Positions 7,682 through 16,276 of a stretch of DNA of 64,000 nt are shown piece by piece; positions within the stretch are counted from its first letter, which is position 1, and every line of letters begins with the position of its first letter. Source of the DNA: Pararhizobium gei (GTDB lineage Bacteria > Pseudomonadota > Alphaproteobacteria > Rhizobiales > Rhizobiaceae); assembly GCF_029223885.1 (NCBI RefSeq), contig NZ_CP119409.1, positions 2,258,001 to 2,322,000 on the forward strand. Reading direction: 5' to 3'. The notes under the pieces were generated by a model. That model saw only the letters and a list, made by a program, of their open reading frames with translations, searched no databases and had not been told where the DNA came from. The position numbers were made by a program, and so were the translations under genes.

Positions 7682-8500
7682 TCAGGCGGGAAGAGCCTTC
7701 ATCGTGTCGGCAATCTCGTCGTGTACGACGGTCATGGCATCCCTTAGGCCGGAAACAGGGGTGCCATCAAACTCCCCTATGAAGCGTGGGGGGGGTACCC
7801 ATTCGGCGACCGGCGCGGCGTTTTGGAAGTGACGAGCCATGGCCGTGTAATGCGGGCGAGGGTCAATTGTGTCGCCGGCCCTGCTTGGCTTCCCGGCCTC
7901 CTTCAGCCAGACAACCTTGGAAACGTGGAGGATCTGGTCGAGGCGAACCGCGAACAGGGAATCCGGTCGAGGGCACCAAAACAGCGCGGCGTCGCCACAT
8001 ATACCGAAGAAGAACTTGACCACCACCATAGGCATTCCGCGTCCCGCGATCGCGACAAGATCCCCGCGGTTGATTGGCGAGTCGTCAGCGGTCCACAACA
8101 CGGATTCCGGTGATACGATTGGAGTAAGGCAGTTTCCGAAAGCTGCGAGCGGAAGTGCGCCGCGTTCCCGCAGCTGATCCATCAGGTCTGGTTCATCTGC
8201 GTCAAGTTCATCGAAAATCGGCTGCGCTTTTTTGCCGCCCTCATACATGAAGTCTAACCGTCCGGCGCTGAGGCAGTCTAAGACTGATGCAACGTATTTC
8301 TTCAAGTCGGCGCTGACGTGCGGATTAGGACAGATGGCCTGGACGAATTCTGCGCGGTTTTTCGCGGCGACGGGCCATTGATGTAAGGGCACAAGACCGG
8401 CCCTTCCAAGGTTGTAAAAGTTCGAACGGTTCGGAAGGGAGATTGTTGGTTCGTCGAGCGACGGAGGAGCCAGAGCGGCGAGGCCTAGAAGGTTTGGCAT
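7682..8500 (-). CDS. Hypothetical protein, last gene of the core operon (copy 1)
   Basis: 272 aa from the ATG at 8500, preceded by AAGGA. I do not recognise the family. The middle part (SVLWTADDSPINRGDLVAIAG, split as SVLWTADDSP and INRGDLVAIAG, then FGICGDAALFWCPRPDS and VSKVVWLKEAG) looks like a small beta-rich fold and faintly recalls the S24/LexA peptidase core. No catalytic Ser-Lys pair is evident. The C-terminal ~70 residues (RPHYTAMARHF, EWVPPPRFIGEF) look independent. It occupies the place after head closure where siphophages normally encode the tail tube, but it does not look like a tube protein. In a satellite it could be a helper-interaction or interference gene (inference). Confidence 0.75.
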   Translation of the reverse strand: MPNLLGLAALAPPSLDEPTISLPNRSNFYNLGRAGLVPLHQWPVAAKNRAEFVQAICPNPHVSADLKKYVASVLDCLSAGRLDFMYEGGKKAQPIFDELDADEPDLMDQLRERGALPLAAFGNCLTPIVSPESVLWTADDSPINRGDLVAIAGRGMPMVVVKFFFGICGDAALFWCPRPDSLFAVRLDQILHVSKVVWLKEAGKPSRAGDTIDPRPHYTAMARHFQNAAPVAEWVPPPRFIGEFDGTPVSGLRDAMTVVHDEIADTMKALPA

Positions 8501-8518
8501 CACGATTTCCTTCGGGGT

Positions 8519-9448
8519 TCAAGAGAAGCGGGCGGCCTTGGCGGCAGCGCGTGACGAGCGGTAGCAGTTGGCTCCGCAGAACATGCGGCCTGGCATTCCG
8601 ACGAAAGCTGAACCGCACTGCTGACACGTCAAATCGACGGCTCTTGTCTTGGCTTTGCCTGAGCATGTTTTCGAGCAAAAGATAGAGGCCTTGCCGCTGC
8701 GGACCTGAGGCCGAAAAATCGTGTCACAATGTGCGCAAGGGACGTCCGGCCTTTTGTCATGGGTGAGACTGCAAAGCTTGGTGCAGAACCGTTGCCCTCG
8801 GAAGTTGGGGCGGAATAGCTTCTGGCATCCATCGCAGGAGCGCTCGCCAAGTCTATCGCGGAAAGCCTCTCTGCCGACAACCTGCCCCTCTTTTGTCATC
8901 CAAGCTCGGAAGGCGTCTTCCCTATAAAGATTATACCGAGCCTCGCATGAGACCCTCGGCGGAAGCGGTTCGCAGAAGAACGCGGATGCCGGGACGCCAT
9001 TGCGCGATTTGATGTCGCCGCCGCACTGGAGGCAGAGGCCGGCGATCCTTGTGATTTCCGCCTGTCCCTCATCCCAGCTTGGCCTCACCGCGTGGCCGTT
9101 CTTCTTCAGCGCTGCTTGCACGATGGTGTCGGCTTCGAGGTCTGACAATGCCCAGGCATGGCCTTGCTTGATGAAATAATCCCGGAGGATCTTCCGGGCC
9201 GGCGCCTCGAATTGCCAAGGGCTGGATTGCCATTGCTGGAGATATCGGGCGATGAACTCGACCAGGTTGCCCCGCTGCTTATCTCCGACAAGTTTTTCAT
9301 ATCGCGGCAGCGCCGGTTCGGGGATGGTCGAAAGTTTTGCGCCACGCCAAACACCCGATAGAACAGTGCCATGCCGCTGTGCCCGCCTGATCGCCTTTGG
9401 CGTCGCCGCAACCGATATGTCTTTGATGCATTCCGGGAGAGCGAGCAT
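8519..9448 (-). CDS. Multi-zinc-ribbon protein of unknown function (copy 1)
   Basis: 309 aa. Residues about 1-140 are a helical region without known motif. The C-terminal half carries at least four cysteine-pair modules: CLQCGG with a later FFCEPLPPRVSC, CDGCQKLF with RFCTKLC, CAHCDTIF with IFCSKTC, and CQQCGSAF with MFCGANC. Each module resembles a treble-clef or TRASH-like zinc finger (CxxC then FCxxxC). Such proteins bind nucleic acid or other proteins. No nuclease or enzymatic motif is visible. It lies between the head closure gene and the terminal unknown gene. It could redirect transcription or packaging, but that is speculation. Confidence 0.75.
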   Translation of the reverse strand: MLALPECIKDISVAATPKAIRRAQRHGTVLSGVWRGAKLSTIPEPALPRYEKLVGDKQRGNLVEFIARYLQQWQSSPWQFEAPARKILRDYFIKQGHAWALSDLEADTIVQAALKKNGHAVRPSWDEGQAEITRIAGLCLQCGGDIKSRNGVPASAFFCEPLPPRVSCEARYNLYREDAFRAWMTKEGQVVGREAFRDRLGERSCDGCQKLFRPNFRGQRFCTKLCSLTHDKRPDVPCAHCDTIFRPQVRSGKASIFCSKTCSGKAKTRAVDLTCQQCGSAFVGMPGRMFCGANCYRSSRAAAKAARFS

Positions 9449-9457
9449 TTCGTTACC

Positions 9458-9778
9458 TCACGATTGCCATTCAGCCGAGATTTCGAGCGCTTCGCGGAAA
9501 CCGATTTCCCGGATACCTTTGACCGCATACAGGACGCCATCGACCTCAATTCGGTCTGTCTCGGTGACGTCGGATCGGAAGTGGCAACCGAAAGTCACGG
9601 TCCGGCGGGCGTACCGTTGCGAGGCGGCGAAGGCCTCATCTTCCGATTTATGGGTCTTCGAAACCCAGAAGGACGCGATGACTGTCCAAGCCTTGATGGG
9701 CTGGTCTAGGGCGTCGAGCTCGCCCGTCTCGCTATTGCGTTGAAGCCGCGCCAAGCGATCATAAGAGCCAATCCGCAT
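9458..9778 (-). CDS. Head closure / head-tail joining protein (SPP1 gp16-like), copy 1
   Basis: 106-aa small beta-barrel protein of the phage head-tail joining family, which caps the connector and receives the tail. The pattern is typical: an N-terminal RIGSYDRLARLQRN, a central AWTVIASFWVSK, an RRTVTFGCHFRSDV strand, then RIEVDGVLYAVKGIREIG. It lies after the DUF3168 gene, while many HK97-type phages place it before the gp10-like gene. It starts 1 bp after the DUF3168 stop, so it is part of one translational unit. Confidence 0.85.
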   Translation of the reverse strand: MRIGSYDRLARLQRNSETGELDALDQPIKAWTVIASFWVSKTHKSEDEAFAASQRYARRTVTFGCHFRSDVTETDRIEVDGVLYAVKGIREIGFREALEISAEWQS

Positions 9779-9779
9779 G

Positions 9780-10157
9780 TCAAATCCACCACTGCACTGT
9801 GAAGTCCATGAGGCGGCGGTAAACGGTTCGATCGTCGCTGAAGTCGGTGATGTCGGTGGTTGCCTTGAAGCAATTCACAAGCACATTGCCGTTGTCGAGC
9901 TTTGCCTGAACGGTCTGCAAGAGGACCGTCTTGACCTCTTCTCCGAGATCCATCACGGCGGCCGGCGAGGCCGCGTGACAGCCGATCCGCACCAACGCTT
10001 CATATTGTCCTGCCAGATCGTCCAGGCGGCTGTTGGCGCGCTCAGAGATCATTGAGGTCACGATACACGGGAGGCCGGCCGATTCTGGGATGACGATCGG
10101 GTAAACCGGGACATCAAGGTTAGAGAGGACCGTCTGCAGGATCTTGAGAGCGTTCAT
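9780..10157 (-). CDS. DUF3168 tail-completion protein (copy 1)
   Basis: 125 aa, DUF3168 family (tail terminator/completion proteins such as SPP1 gp17), which sit at the head-proximal end of the tail and dock on the head. Family features: an N-terminal helix (MNALKILQTVLSNL), VPVYPIVIPESAGLPCIV, and a C-terminal strand pair (TVYRRLMDFTVQWW). ATGA overlap with the gp10-like gene. Its presence implies that the particle is meant to receive a siphovirus-type tail. Confidence 0.85.
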   Translation of the reverse strand: MNALKILQTVLSNLDVPVYPIVIPESAGLPCIVTSMISERANSRLDDLAGQYEALVRIGCHAASPAAVMDLGEEVKTVLLQTVQAKLDNGNVLVNCFKATTDITDFSDDRTVYRRLMDFTVQWWI

Positions 10158-10612
10158 CGTTTCGTAGCCTTTGCAGCCGCCTTCAATGCGGCTTTCTCAA
10201 TTGCGGTACCAATTTCACGGCCGAAGATCTGAAGCACCTCGTCGGCGGTCTCTTCGAAGGCCGGTGTCAAGAATGGTTTCGCCGCGGCGCCCGGGTGCAT
10301 GCGGCCTAGTTCGGGCTGCATATGCGGCGCTGTACCGAATTCTACGAGATGCGCTTCGCGGTATGCCGGGTCAGTGTTCGCTGGCCCGACATGGTGAGCG
10401 GCTTTGTTTTTGGGGTCACGTTTGACGGTGATGAGCTTTTTGAGCTTTCCGCTTTCCACTGAGCCGTTGGCGTCAAGGTTGCGTTTTGCGGCCTCAACGG
10501 TCGGCTTGAAGGCTTTCTTGCTGGCCTGAGCGATCGGCGTGGCGAGGTTGAGCGAGATAGCGCGGAAGGCCTTGGCGATGCCGTTGGCGCCGGACATTCG
10601 GGATTTAGCCAT
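10154..10612 (-). CDS. HK97 gp10-like head-tail protein (copy 1)
   Basis: 152 aa from the ATG at 10612, which overlaps the stop of the connector gene (TGATG). It matches the HK97 gp10 / head-tail adaptor family: an N-terminal helix (GIAKAFRAISLNLATPI), a central HHVGPANTDPAYREAHLVEFGT, split as HHVGPANTDPAY and REAHLVEFGT, and the characteristic PHMQPELG and AKPFLTPAFEET. Lysine- and alanine-rich C-terminus. It acts during joining of head and tail. Confidence 0.85.
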   Translation of the reverse strand: MAKSRMSGANGIAKAFRAISLNLATPIAQASKKAFKPTVEAAKRNLDANGSVESGKLKKLITVKRDPKNKAAHHVGPANTDPAYREAHLVEFGTAPHMQPELGRMHPGAAAKPFLTPAFEETADEVLQIFGREIGTAIEKAALKAAAKATKR

Positions 10613-11217
10613 CACCGGAAAACCTTGAAGGGAGCGAGCAGCGCGGCGGCCGTCATTGGGATTTCGGTCGGGGTCGCGAAGCTGAATATTTGCCGTTCCG
10701 CAAACCAATGAGCGACGATATACCTGACTGCCAAGAGGATCGGCGCCGGAATGTCTGCGATCTCGCCGTACCCCGCTGTGAAGGTGATTTCGACGGTCTC
10801 GCGGTCGCTAAGCGACACAGGCCATTCTGTTCCATAGGCAGGGCAAAGTTCCGGCTTCCATGAGGATCGGCCGATAAGGCGATAGGCGGAAGGGGCCAGA
10901 GTCTGCCACGTCCCAGCCGTGTCCTTGTACCTGATCAAATCGACCGACATGGCCGGGCCAACCAGGCAGATGTCGCAGCGAAAACCGTCGAGCGTGATCA
11001 TCCATGTCTGTTCACCCAGACAGCGGCCAAGCGTGCCGTGCGGTCCGTCGATTCGAGCGACGGCAGTGTCAATCAGTGTCTTGATTAGGTCGAGGTCGGC
11101 CGGCGCAACCGGGGTTCCCGCGTCGAGATCAGCGAAGATTCGAAGATGGTCGAGAACAGACTGTACGAATGTGGTGTGACCAGAGAATTCCTCCGGCGCT
11201 GTAATTTGAGTGAGCAT
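10612..11217 (-). CDS. Head-tail connector, phiE125 gp8 / HK97 gp6-like (copy 1)
   Basis: 201 aa from the ATG at 11217, preceded by GGAG; an upstream start at 11274 would overlap the terminator and capsid gene. It belongs to the phage connector family that forms a ring below the portal. Features: an N-terminal helix pair (FVQSVLDHLRIFADLD, DLDLIKTLIDTAVARID), a central beta domain (DLIRYKDTAGTWQTL, VEITFTAGYGEIADIP) and a C-terminal helix (PILLAVRYIVAHWFAER). It follows the capsid gene, separated by a terminator hairpin. Confidence 0.85.
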   Translation of the reverse strand: MLTQITAPEEFSGHTTFVQSVLDHLRIFADLDAGTPVAPADLDLIKTLIDTAVARIDGPHGTLGRCLGEQTWMITLDGFRCDICLVGPAMSVDLIRYKDTAGTWQTLAPSAYRLIGRSSWKPELCPAYGTEWPVSLSDRETVEITFTAGYGEIADIPAPILLAVRYIVAHWFAERQIFSFATPTEIPMTAAALLAPFKVFR

Positions 11218-11239
11218 GGGAGGTCTCCAGGTCGAAATG

Positions 11240-11264
11240 AAAAGGGGCGGCCGAAGCCGCCCCC
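11240..11264 (-). terminator. UUCG-loop terminator between capsid and connector genes (copy 1)
   Basis: On the minus strand GGGGCGGC-TTCG-GCCGCCCC is followed by TTTT. The 8-bp GC stem with a stable UUCG tetraloop is a strong intrinsic terminator directly after the capsid stop codon. It would lower expression of the connector genes relative to the capsid protein. Confidence 0.85.
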
Positions 11265-11270
11265 TTATGA

Positions 11271-12494
11271 TCACGCGGCGAATTCGCCATAAATGAAAGC
11301 CTCTGGCCGATAGACGGCCAGCGCGAGGCGTTCATAGTTCTTGATGGCGACGAGGTTCTTTGCGAAGTAATCGCTGTGCTCTGTGCTGATCTCGATCGAA
11401 GCCTGTTCGCGGTCGAAAACCTGTGCGCCAGTGCCGGCGCCCACCAGGAACTCGCCGGCCGTTACAGCGCTGGTCTCGATGACATTCAGGCGCCAAAGGA
11501 TCATCGTCCCGCCTGTCTGTAAGTTAACCCACAGATACTGGCCGTTCGCGTCCTTCAGAAGCTCGATCTCGGCCCAATCGGTCGGATTGAGCGCGACAAA
11601 ATTCGGAACCAGTTCGGCGAGTCGGCACTGGAGGATGGCCTTCCGGATGACGTCCACCTTGGTCACGCCGGTTCCAACCTGAGCGCCGGTGTAGGCTGTC
11701 GCCTGATTCAGAATGCCGTTGAGGTTCTGACCTGTTCCGTCGCCGGCGAGGATTTGGTTTTCCTCGACTAGTTTCAAGCCGAAGTTTGCCCGGGTGTCGA
11801 TGTAACTGGCCAACATCGGCGCATCGTTCAGGATCTGGCGCGAAGCCGTCACCATGTGGCCAATCGCCTTGACGTTCGTCGTCACTACATCGAAAGTCAA
11901 ATCCGAAGCGGCTACAGCGGCGCCTTCGGCAACCGGTGCGGCACCATTGGTGAAACCAGTCTCCTTCACGTATTCGACCGCATTCGACGAGGTGGAGCCG
12001 GGAAGCAGAAGCTGGCGAATGGTCAGCGAACGGACCGCCGGGGCGAGAATCTCCGGGCGGCGATCCGGTACGATAAGATCACCCGCACCGCCTGTGCCGG
12101 TGGTGGCGGAGGTGATCGTCGCTTTCGTAGACAGGGTGATCTTGCCGGCGTCAGAACGCGATGCGAACGATTTGTATTGTTCGGATTCGATCATCAGTTG
12201 ACCGGCCGACTTCTGGCCGGTCGCCGCACCGATAGCGCCGCGCGTGGCCAGTCGCTGTTCGACCTCGGCAAGACGCGCCGCCGTATCGGTGCCCTTCTGA
12301 CTCAGCGCGTCAAGGGCGGCCTTGGTTTCGCTCGAGACCTGGCCAAGGTTCTTCAGTTCTTCGCCGGCCTTGGTGGCGAACTGTTTGATTTCGGCGTCGC
12401 GCGTGGCAAGAGCCTCGGTCAGAGACTTGATTTCGGCGTGCGCGTCGACGCGCTCGGCGGCCTTTCGGCCCCGTTCTGCAATGTGCATGTTCAT
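11271..12494 (-). CDS. Major capsid protein, HK97 fold (copy 1)
   Basis: 407 aa. Residues about 1-105 form a charged coiled-coil region (ERVDAHAEIKSLTEALATRD and AARLAEVEQRLATRG), typical of the scaffolding delta domain that the prohead protease removes. The mature shell domain follows (SEQYKSFASRSDAGKITLST, then LTIRQLLLPGSTSSNAVEYV, KAIGHMVTASRQILNDAP, GLKLVEENQILAGDGTG), with the E-loop, P-domain helix and C-terminal A-domain sequence typical of phage_cap_E/HK97 proteins. It lies right after the protease gene, as expected. Confidence 0.95.
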   Translation of the reverse strand: MNMHIAERGRKAAERVDAHAEIKSLTEALATRDAEIKQFATKAGEELKNLGQVSSETKAALDALSQKGTDTAARLAEVEQRLATRGAIGAATGQKSAGQLMIESEQYKSFASRSDAGKITLSTKATITSATTGTGGAGDLIVPDRRPEILAPAVRSLTIRQLLLPGSTSSNAVEYVKETGFTNGAAPVAEGAAVAASDLTFDVVTTNVKAIGHMVTASRQILNDAPMLASYIDTRANFGLKLVEENQILAGDGTGQNLNGILNQATAYTGAQVGTGVTKVDVIRKAILQCRLAELVPNFVALNPTDWAEIELLKDANGQYLWVNLQTGGTMILWRLNVIETSAVTAGEFLVGAGTGAQVFDREQASIEISTEHSDYFAKNLVAIKNYERLALAVYRPEAFIYGEFAA

Positions 12495-12506
12495 GATGGT
12501 GCCTAT

Positions 12507-13151
12507 TTATAGCTTGAAGGAAGAGACCTGTGCGATCAACGCGGATAGGTCTAGGTTGCTCGCCTCGTCTGCATCCCGCAGACCCTTGTGACCGTGCGAG
12601 GCGACCGCGACGGCTTGCGACTTGGAAAACCCTAAATCCCTTAGGACGTTCTCCATGTCGCGAATTGTTGGAACCCCGCCCTTAGCGAGCAGAGATTTCA
12701 CTGTGTCGATACGCGCCTCATCGTTGGCGGGGAATGAGACAACGGAGACCTCCTCCACCTGCAACTCGTTCAGGTAGTTGACGCCCGTAACCGGATCGAC
12801 CCATGAATTTTTGATGAAGTAACCGATCGAAAGTCCGGTGACCGCTTTAGCGCGCATCAACGCGTAGGCTTCTTTCGCGCGCGCAACCTCATCGACAAGT
12901 AGTACCCCTTCTACGTACAGGCCCTTATCGTCTTCTTCGGCTCTGGTGAAAACGCCTATGGGTTCATCTTTGCGATGCATCCAGAGAATCGGGATGGGGT
13001 TGGTCCGGGCCGCAAGAGACTTGGAAAACGCACCTCTGACAACGACGTCGTTCACTCGGTCGATGTTGCCGAAGACACTGCCATGCCCGCTAAACGTGCC
13101 ATCTTCGGCGACCGACTTAATTGACCAATCAAAGTCACTGATTTTGAACAT
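12507..13151 (-). CDS. HK97-family prohead protease (copy 1)
   Basis: 214 aa, peptidase family U35/S78, which cleaves the capsid scaffold region during prohead maturation. Seen: the N-terminal GHGSVFGNIDRVNDVVVRGA, split as GHGSVFGN and DRVNDVVVRGAF, the probable catalytic His in LWMHRKDEPIG, the catalytic Ser in VTGLSIGYF, and the conserved LQVEEVSVVSFPAN. The C-terminal helical tail (residues about 165-214) is variable. Its start overlaps the 3' end of the portal gene by 17 bp, suggesting coupling. Confidence 0.93.
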   Translation of the reverse strand: MFKISDFDWSIKSVAEDGTFSGHGSVFGNIDRVNDVVVRGAFSKSLAARTNPIPILWMHRKDEPIGVFTRAEEDDKGLYVEGVLLVDEVARAKEAYALMRAKAVTGLSIGYFIKNSWVDPVTGVNYLNELQVEEVSVVSFPANDEARIDTVKSLLAKGGVPTIRDMENVLRDLGFSKSQAVAVASHGHKGLRDADEASNLDLSALIAQVSSFKL

Positions 13152-14349
13152 TTCGGCCTCCTGTGATCTGACCGAGAATTTGGAGCGGGCTCAACGCGGT
13201 TTGAACCGTCAGATCGTCGCCGCCTGGCTTCGGCGGAAGGTTGAGTTCCGCCCTGCCCTCGTTTCGCGTCATCAGACCGTTCTGGGTCAATGTGGATAGG
13301 TACGCCGCGCGCGCCGCACTGTCGGTGCGGATCAGCTGGCCACGGCCGAAATCAGCGATGTATCGGCCGCGCTCGCCGGGCTTGAGCAGTTGCTTCACCA
13401 CCCGCTTTTCAATGCGGGACATGAGCGGGTCGAGACCGACGGCGAGCCATTGCAGATAGGTGGATTCGATGCCACTCCCCCAGGCCGTCGTGCCCTCAGC
13501 GGCGTGGCCAACAACGATTGGCGGGACACCAAAGAGCCGGCAAATCTGCTCTACGCTGAATCTGCGACTCTGAAGCATTTGCATGGCCTCGGGGTCGAGG
13601 CTGATGGTTTCCCACTTGACGCCGGCCTCCAGAAGCATCGCCTTCCCAGCGTTTGAACTGGAGCGATATCGCTCGAGGAGTTCCTGCATCTGCACGCGCT
13701 GTTCGTCTGTGAGTTCGCCCTCTGTTGTGAATATGCCGCTCGGCATCATGCCGTTAGACAGCACCTTGCCGGCTGTTTCGTCGGCGGCCATGGCGGCGCC
13801 AAGGAATTGCGCGCCGTAGGCGATGGGAGAAAGCCCCATATCGCCGCCGAATCCGAAACCACGGATATGAAGGATGTCGTCCGGCCCGACGTCGAACGCC
13901 TGATTTCGATGGGTGAAGCGATATCGCAGATTCCAATTTGCATCCCGGACCACTGTCACGATATCGGCGGGGACGAGGTTGAGCGCGACTATGCGATCAC
14001 CAAAGCGGTCGATGAGCGCGAACGCATTGCCCCTTGCCAACAGCCATGCGGCGACAGCAGACCAGAATTCCGCCGCTGTTTGGTCGGCGTTCGGGCTTTC
14101 CAGCAGGCCGGCGACGGCATGATCCGTCGGTTTCCGCGATCCATCCGGCGCCGTTTCATAGAGCCTAAAAGGCAGGTTTCCGATTGCTTCGGCAGAGGCA
14201 CGGATGCAGGCCCATGCCGCGTCGAGTTGCAGTGTTGATACATCCGTGACGGACTTGCCGGCAGCACTGGGGGCGCCGTAGAATCCTTGCCAAGGCGTGG
14301 CGTCGGTCAAGCCGAACTTGCGGCCCAACCATTGTTTCCATGTGGCCAT
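13135..14349 (-). CDS. Portal protein, HK97 gp3-like (copy 1)
   Basis: 404-aa phage portal protein, expected to form the dodecameric vertex through which DNA enters and to which connector and tail attach. Family hallmarks: LDAAWACIRASAEAIGNLPF, an ALIDRFGDRIVALNLVPADI region, FDVGPDDILHIRGFGFGGDM, and the C-terminal SVEQICRLFGVPPIVVG motif followed by RVVKQLLKPGERGRYIADF. Starts 9 bp after the terminase stop. The length is normal for HK97-type portals. Confidence 0.95.
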   Translation of the reverse strand: MATWKQWLGRKFGLTDATPWQGFYGAPSAAGKSVTDVSTLQLDAAWACIRASAEAIGNLPFRLYETAPDGSRKPTDHAVAGLLESPNADQTAAEFWSAVAAWLLARGNAFALIDRFGDRIVALNLVPADIVTVVRDANWNLRYRFTHRNQAFDVGPDDILHIRGFGFGGDMGLSPIAYGAQFLGAAMAADETAGKVLSNGMMPSGIFTTEGELTDEQRVQMQELLERYRSSSNAGKAMLLEAGVKWETISLDPEAMQMLQSRRFSVEQICRLFGVPPIVVGHAAEGTTAWGSGIESTYLQWLAVGLDPLMSRIEKRVVKQLLKPGERGRYIADFGRGQLIRTDSAARAAYLSTLTQNGLMTRNEGRAELNLPPKPGGDDLTVQTALSPLQILGQITGGRNVQNQ

Positions 14350-14358
14350 AGGGCCTCC

Positions 14359-16035
14359 CTAGAGTAGCATGACGGGCTTGCGTAGCATCCCGGCGAGAGA
14401 TGGTTTTTTCGGCGGCGGCTCATAGGATTTCGCGGCACCCATCGCCATCACGAGGGCAACGGCGCCGTCGATGCGCACCGGGCCAAGGCGGTTGCTTTTT
14501 TCTTTGTCGAGCATTGGATTGTCGGACTTGTCACGCGAGACAATCGCGCCGGCCACGGATGCCGTTAGAACCGGATTTGAAGGCTGAAGGAGGCGCGCGG
14601 TCATTGCTGTCTCGGCAACGAACTCAATTGCGGGGGCCATCACTTTCGAATGGCCCTGCCCAAACGGGTCCATGGGCAAGGAAATGCCGATTTCTGCTAA
14701 GTCCTTTTTGAGGAACTCAATGTGCCACTTGTCGAAATTGATTGTGCGGACTTCGAATTCTTGGCAGATCGCGACCAGATCGCGGGCAATGATGGCGGTT
14801 GTGACGACATCGCCCGCGACCATTGTCATATGCCCCTGCCCGATCCACTCCCGAAACCGTGCCTGTTCGGCCGGCGTTCGCTGTGCCATCCTTCCCTCCG
14901 GTGTCCAAAAGAAGGGCAGAATTTCGTAGCGAGATGGGATATCGTCGGACGGGAATGCCAGAACAAGCGCCGTGAGGTCGTTCTTCCCTGCGAGGTCGAG
15001 GCCAGCAAATGCCACCCGCCCCTTCAGCGCAGCGCGATCTATCAGGGCCGCGCAATCCTTCCAGACCGAAGCGGTTACCAGGCGGGCGTCGGACCGGGTA
15101 TCGATGCGCTGATTGAGACGGAGGCGACGGTATGATGCCTCAAAGGCCGGCATGCGGCGGGCGCGGTCACGGGCGTTCCGTAGCGCTTCCAGGTCAAGAT
15201 AAGTTCCCCATGCGGGATTGGCGAGCTTGATAGTCTCGTCATCCCAAGGGTCAGCATCGCGGGGCGCCTCGTGGATCATGAGGAAGGTACGTGGATCGTC
15301 GGTCGCCTTGGCGTCATCAATTAATTTGGAAAGAGGATGGTCGTCAGACTCCGCCTGCGTTGAAAGGATCACTCCGAACGTATGAGTTCGCTTGCCATCG
15401 GACTCGAGAAGCACCTCCAGCAGCTTGCCGTCTTTGGCCTCTCCCAACTCGTCGTATGCCCAGAAGGTCGGGGCCAAGCCCTGAGCACCGGAAGCGTCGG
15501 CGCTGAGTGCCTCGAATGTGGAATCCTTTCCGTCGCCATCGAGCACAAGCATCTTTTTGTGAAAGTCTGTGACGTTGATGCGCTCATCAAAGTCAGGGAC
15601 GCGGCGAACGATCGCCTTCATTTCTTCGAAGACGACACCGGCTTTCCCGCGGTCAATCGATGCAGAAAAGACGGCGCCGCGCTCTTCCGCAAGCGGCCCT
15701 ATCAGGGCGGCTAGGCATAGACCGGCGACCAAGCCGGACTTTCCATTGCCTTTTGCCTGGCTGATGATTGCAGTCTTGACGATGAAGCGTCCCTTTTTGT
15801 CGGTTGCAAACACCCCCTCGACGAACTCACGCTGCGCCGGGATCAACCGCATTTTCTTTCCGGCAAGGCGGCCCTTGGTGACCGGAAGGTTTTCGAGAAA
15901 GGCAATGACCTGTTCGGCTTTGGAGAGACCTTTCCGCTTCCACGGTGGCCGCCGTTTGCGTTTCGGCTTCTCCACCTGGCCGGGTGGGGTCAGAACGCGC
16001 TTACGAGGGCGCGCACCTGGTCCGCGTGCGCCCAT
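14359..16035 (-). CDS. Terminase large subunit (copy 1)
   Basis: 558 aa from the ATG at 16035 (GGAGG 7 bp upstream); an earlier ATG at 16152 adds an unlikely 39 residues. Packaging motor and nuclease. The N-terminal ATPase has an adenine-binding RLIPAQREFVEGVF, a Walker A variant SQAKGNGKSG, and Walker B FWAYDELGEAKD. The C-terminal RNase H-like nuclease starts at about residue 320 with GLDLAGKNDLTALVL, then TINFDKWHIEFL and KSNRLGPVRIDGAVAL, which supply the acidic triad. I cannot find a small terminase between it and the HNH gene, where many phages have one. Confidence 0.95.
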   Translation of the reverse strand: MGARGPGARPRKRVLTPPGQVEKPKRKRRPPWKRKGLSKAEQVIAFLENLPVTKGRLAGKKMRLIPAQREFVEGVFATDKKGRFIVKTAIISQAKGNGKSGLVAGLCLAALIGPLAEERGAVFSASIDRGKAGVVFEEMKAIVRRVPDFDERINVTDFHKKMLVLDGDGKDSTFEALSADASGAQGLAPTFWAYDELGEAKDGKLLEVLLESDGKRTHTFGVILSTQAESDDHPLSKLIDDAKATDDPRTFLMIHEAPRDADPWDDETIKLANPAWGTYLDLEALRNARDRARRMPAFEASYRRLRLNQRIDTRSDARLVTASVWKDCAALIDRAALKGRVAFAGLDLAGKNDLTALVLAFPSDDIPSRYEILPFFWTPEGRMAQRTPAEQARFREWIGQGHMTMVAGDVVTTAIIARDLVAICQEFEVRTINFDKWHIEFLKKDLAEIGISLPMDPFGQGHSKVMAPAIEFVAETAMTARLLQPSNPVLTASVAGAIVSRDKSDNPMLDKEKSNRLGPVRIDGAVALVMAMGAAKSYEPPPKKPSLAGMLRKPVMLL

Positions 16036-16276
16036 TTGCACCTCCAAAAACTCAGCGATTTCAGTGATTTGGAGTTTAAGAATCGAAACTAATTCTACGG
16101 AAGAGACACCGAACCGGTCTTGTCGCCTCAGCGTCTTTGACTTTTGCCCCACCCCTCCCTCTCCGGGAAGGTCTCGTTCAACCTAAGGGTGGTCCAAAGG
16201 TGGCAAAACCGAAGACTCTATAGGCTCTATACAACCCTTAGGACTTGTCTGATGTCGTCCCGACAAGGACGAGCCC

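Noticed and set aside
11856..12512. Plus-strand 218-codon frame over the capsid gene (also at 47824-48480)
   Set aside because: Antisense to the HK97 capsid gene; glycine/arginine-rich shadow composition.
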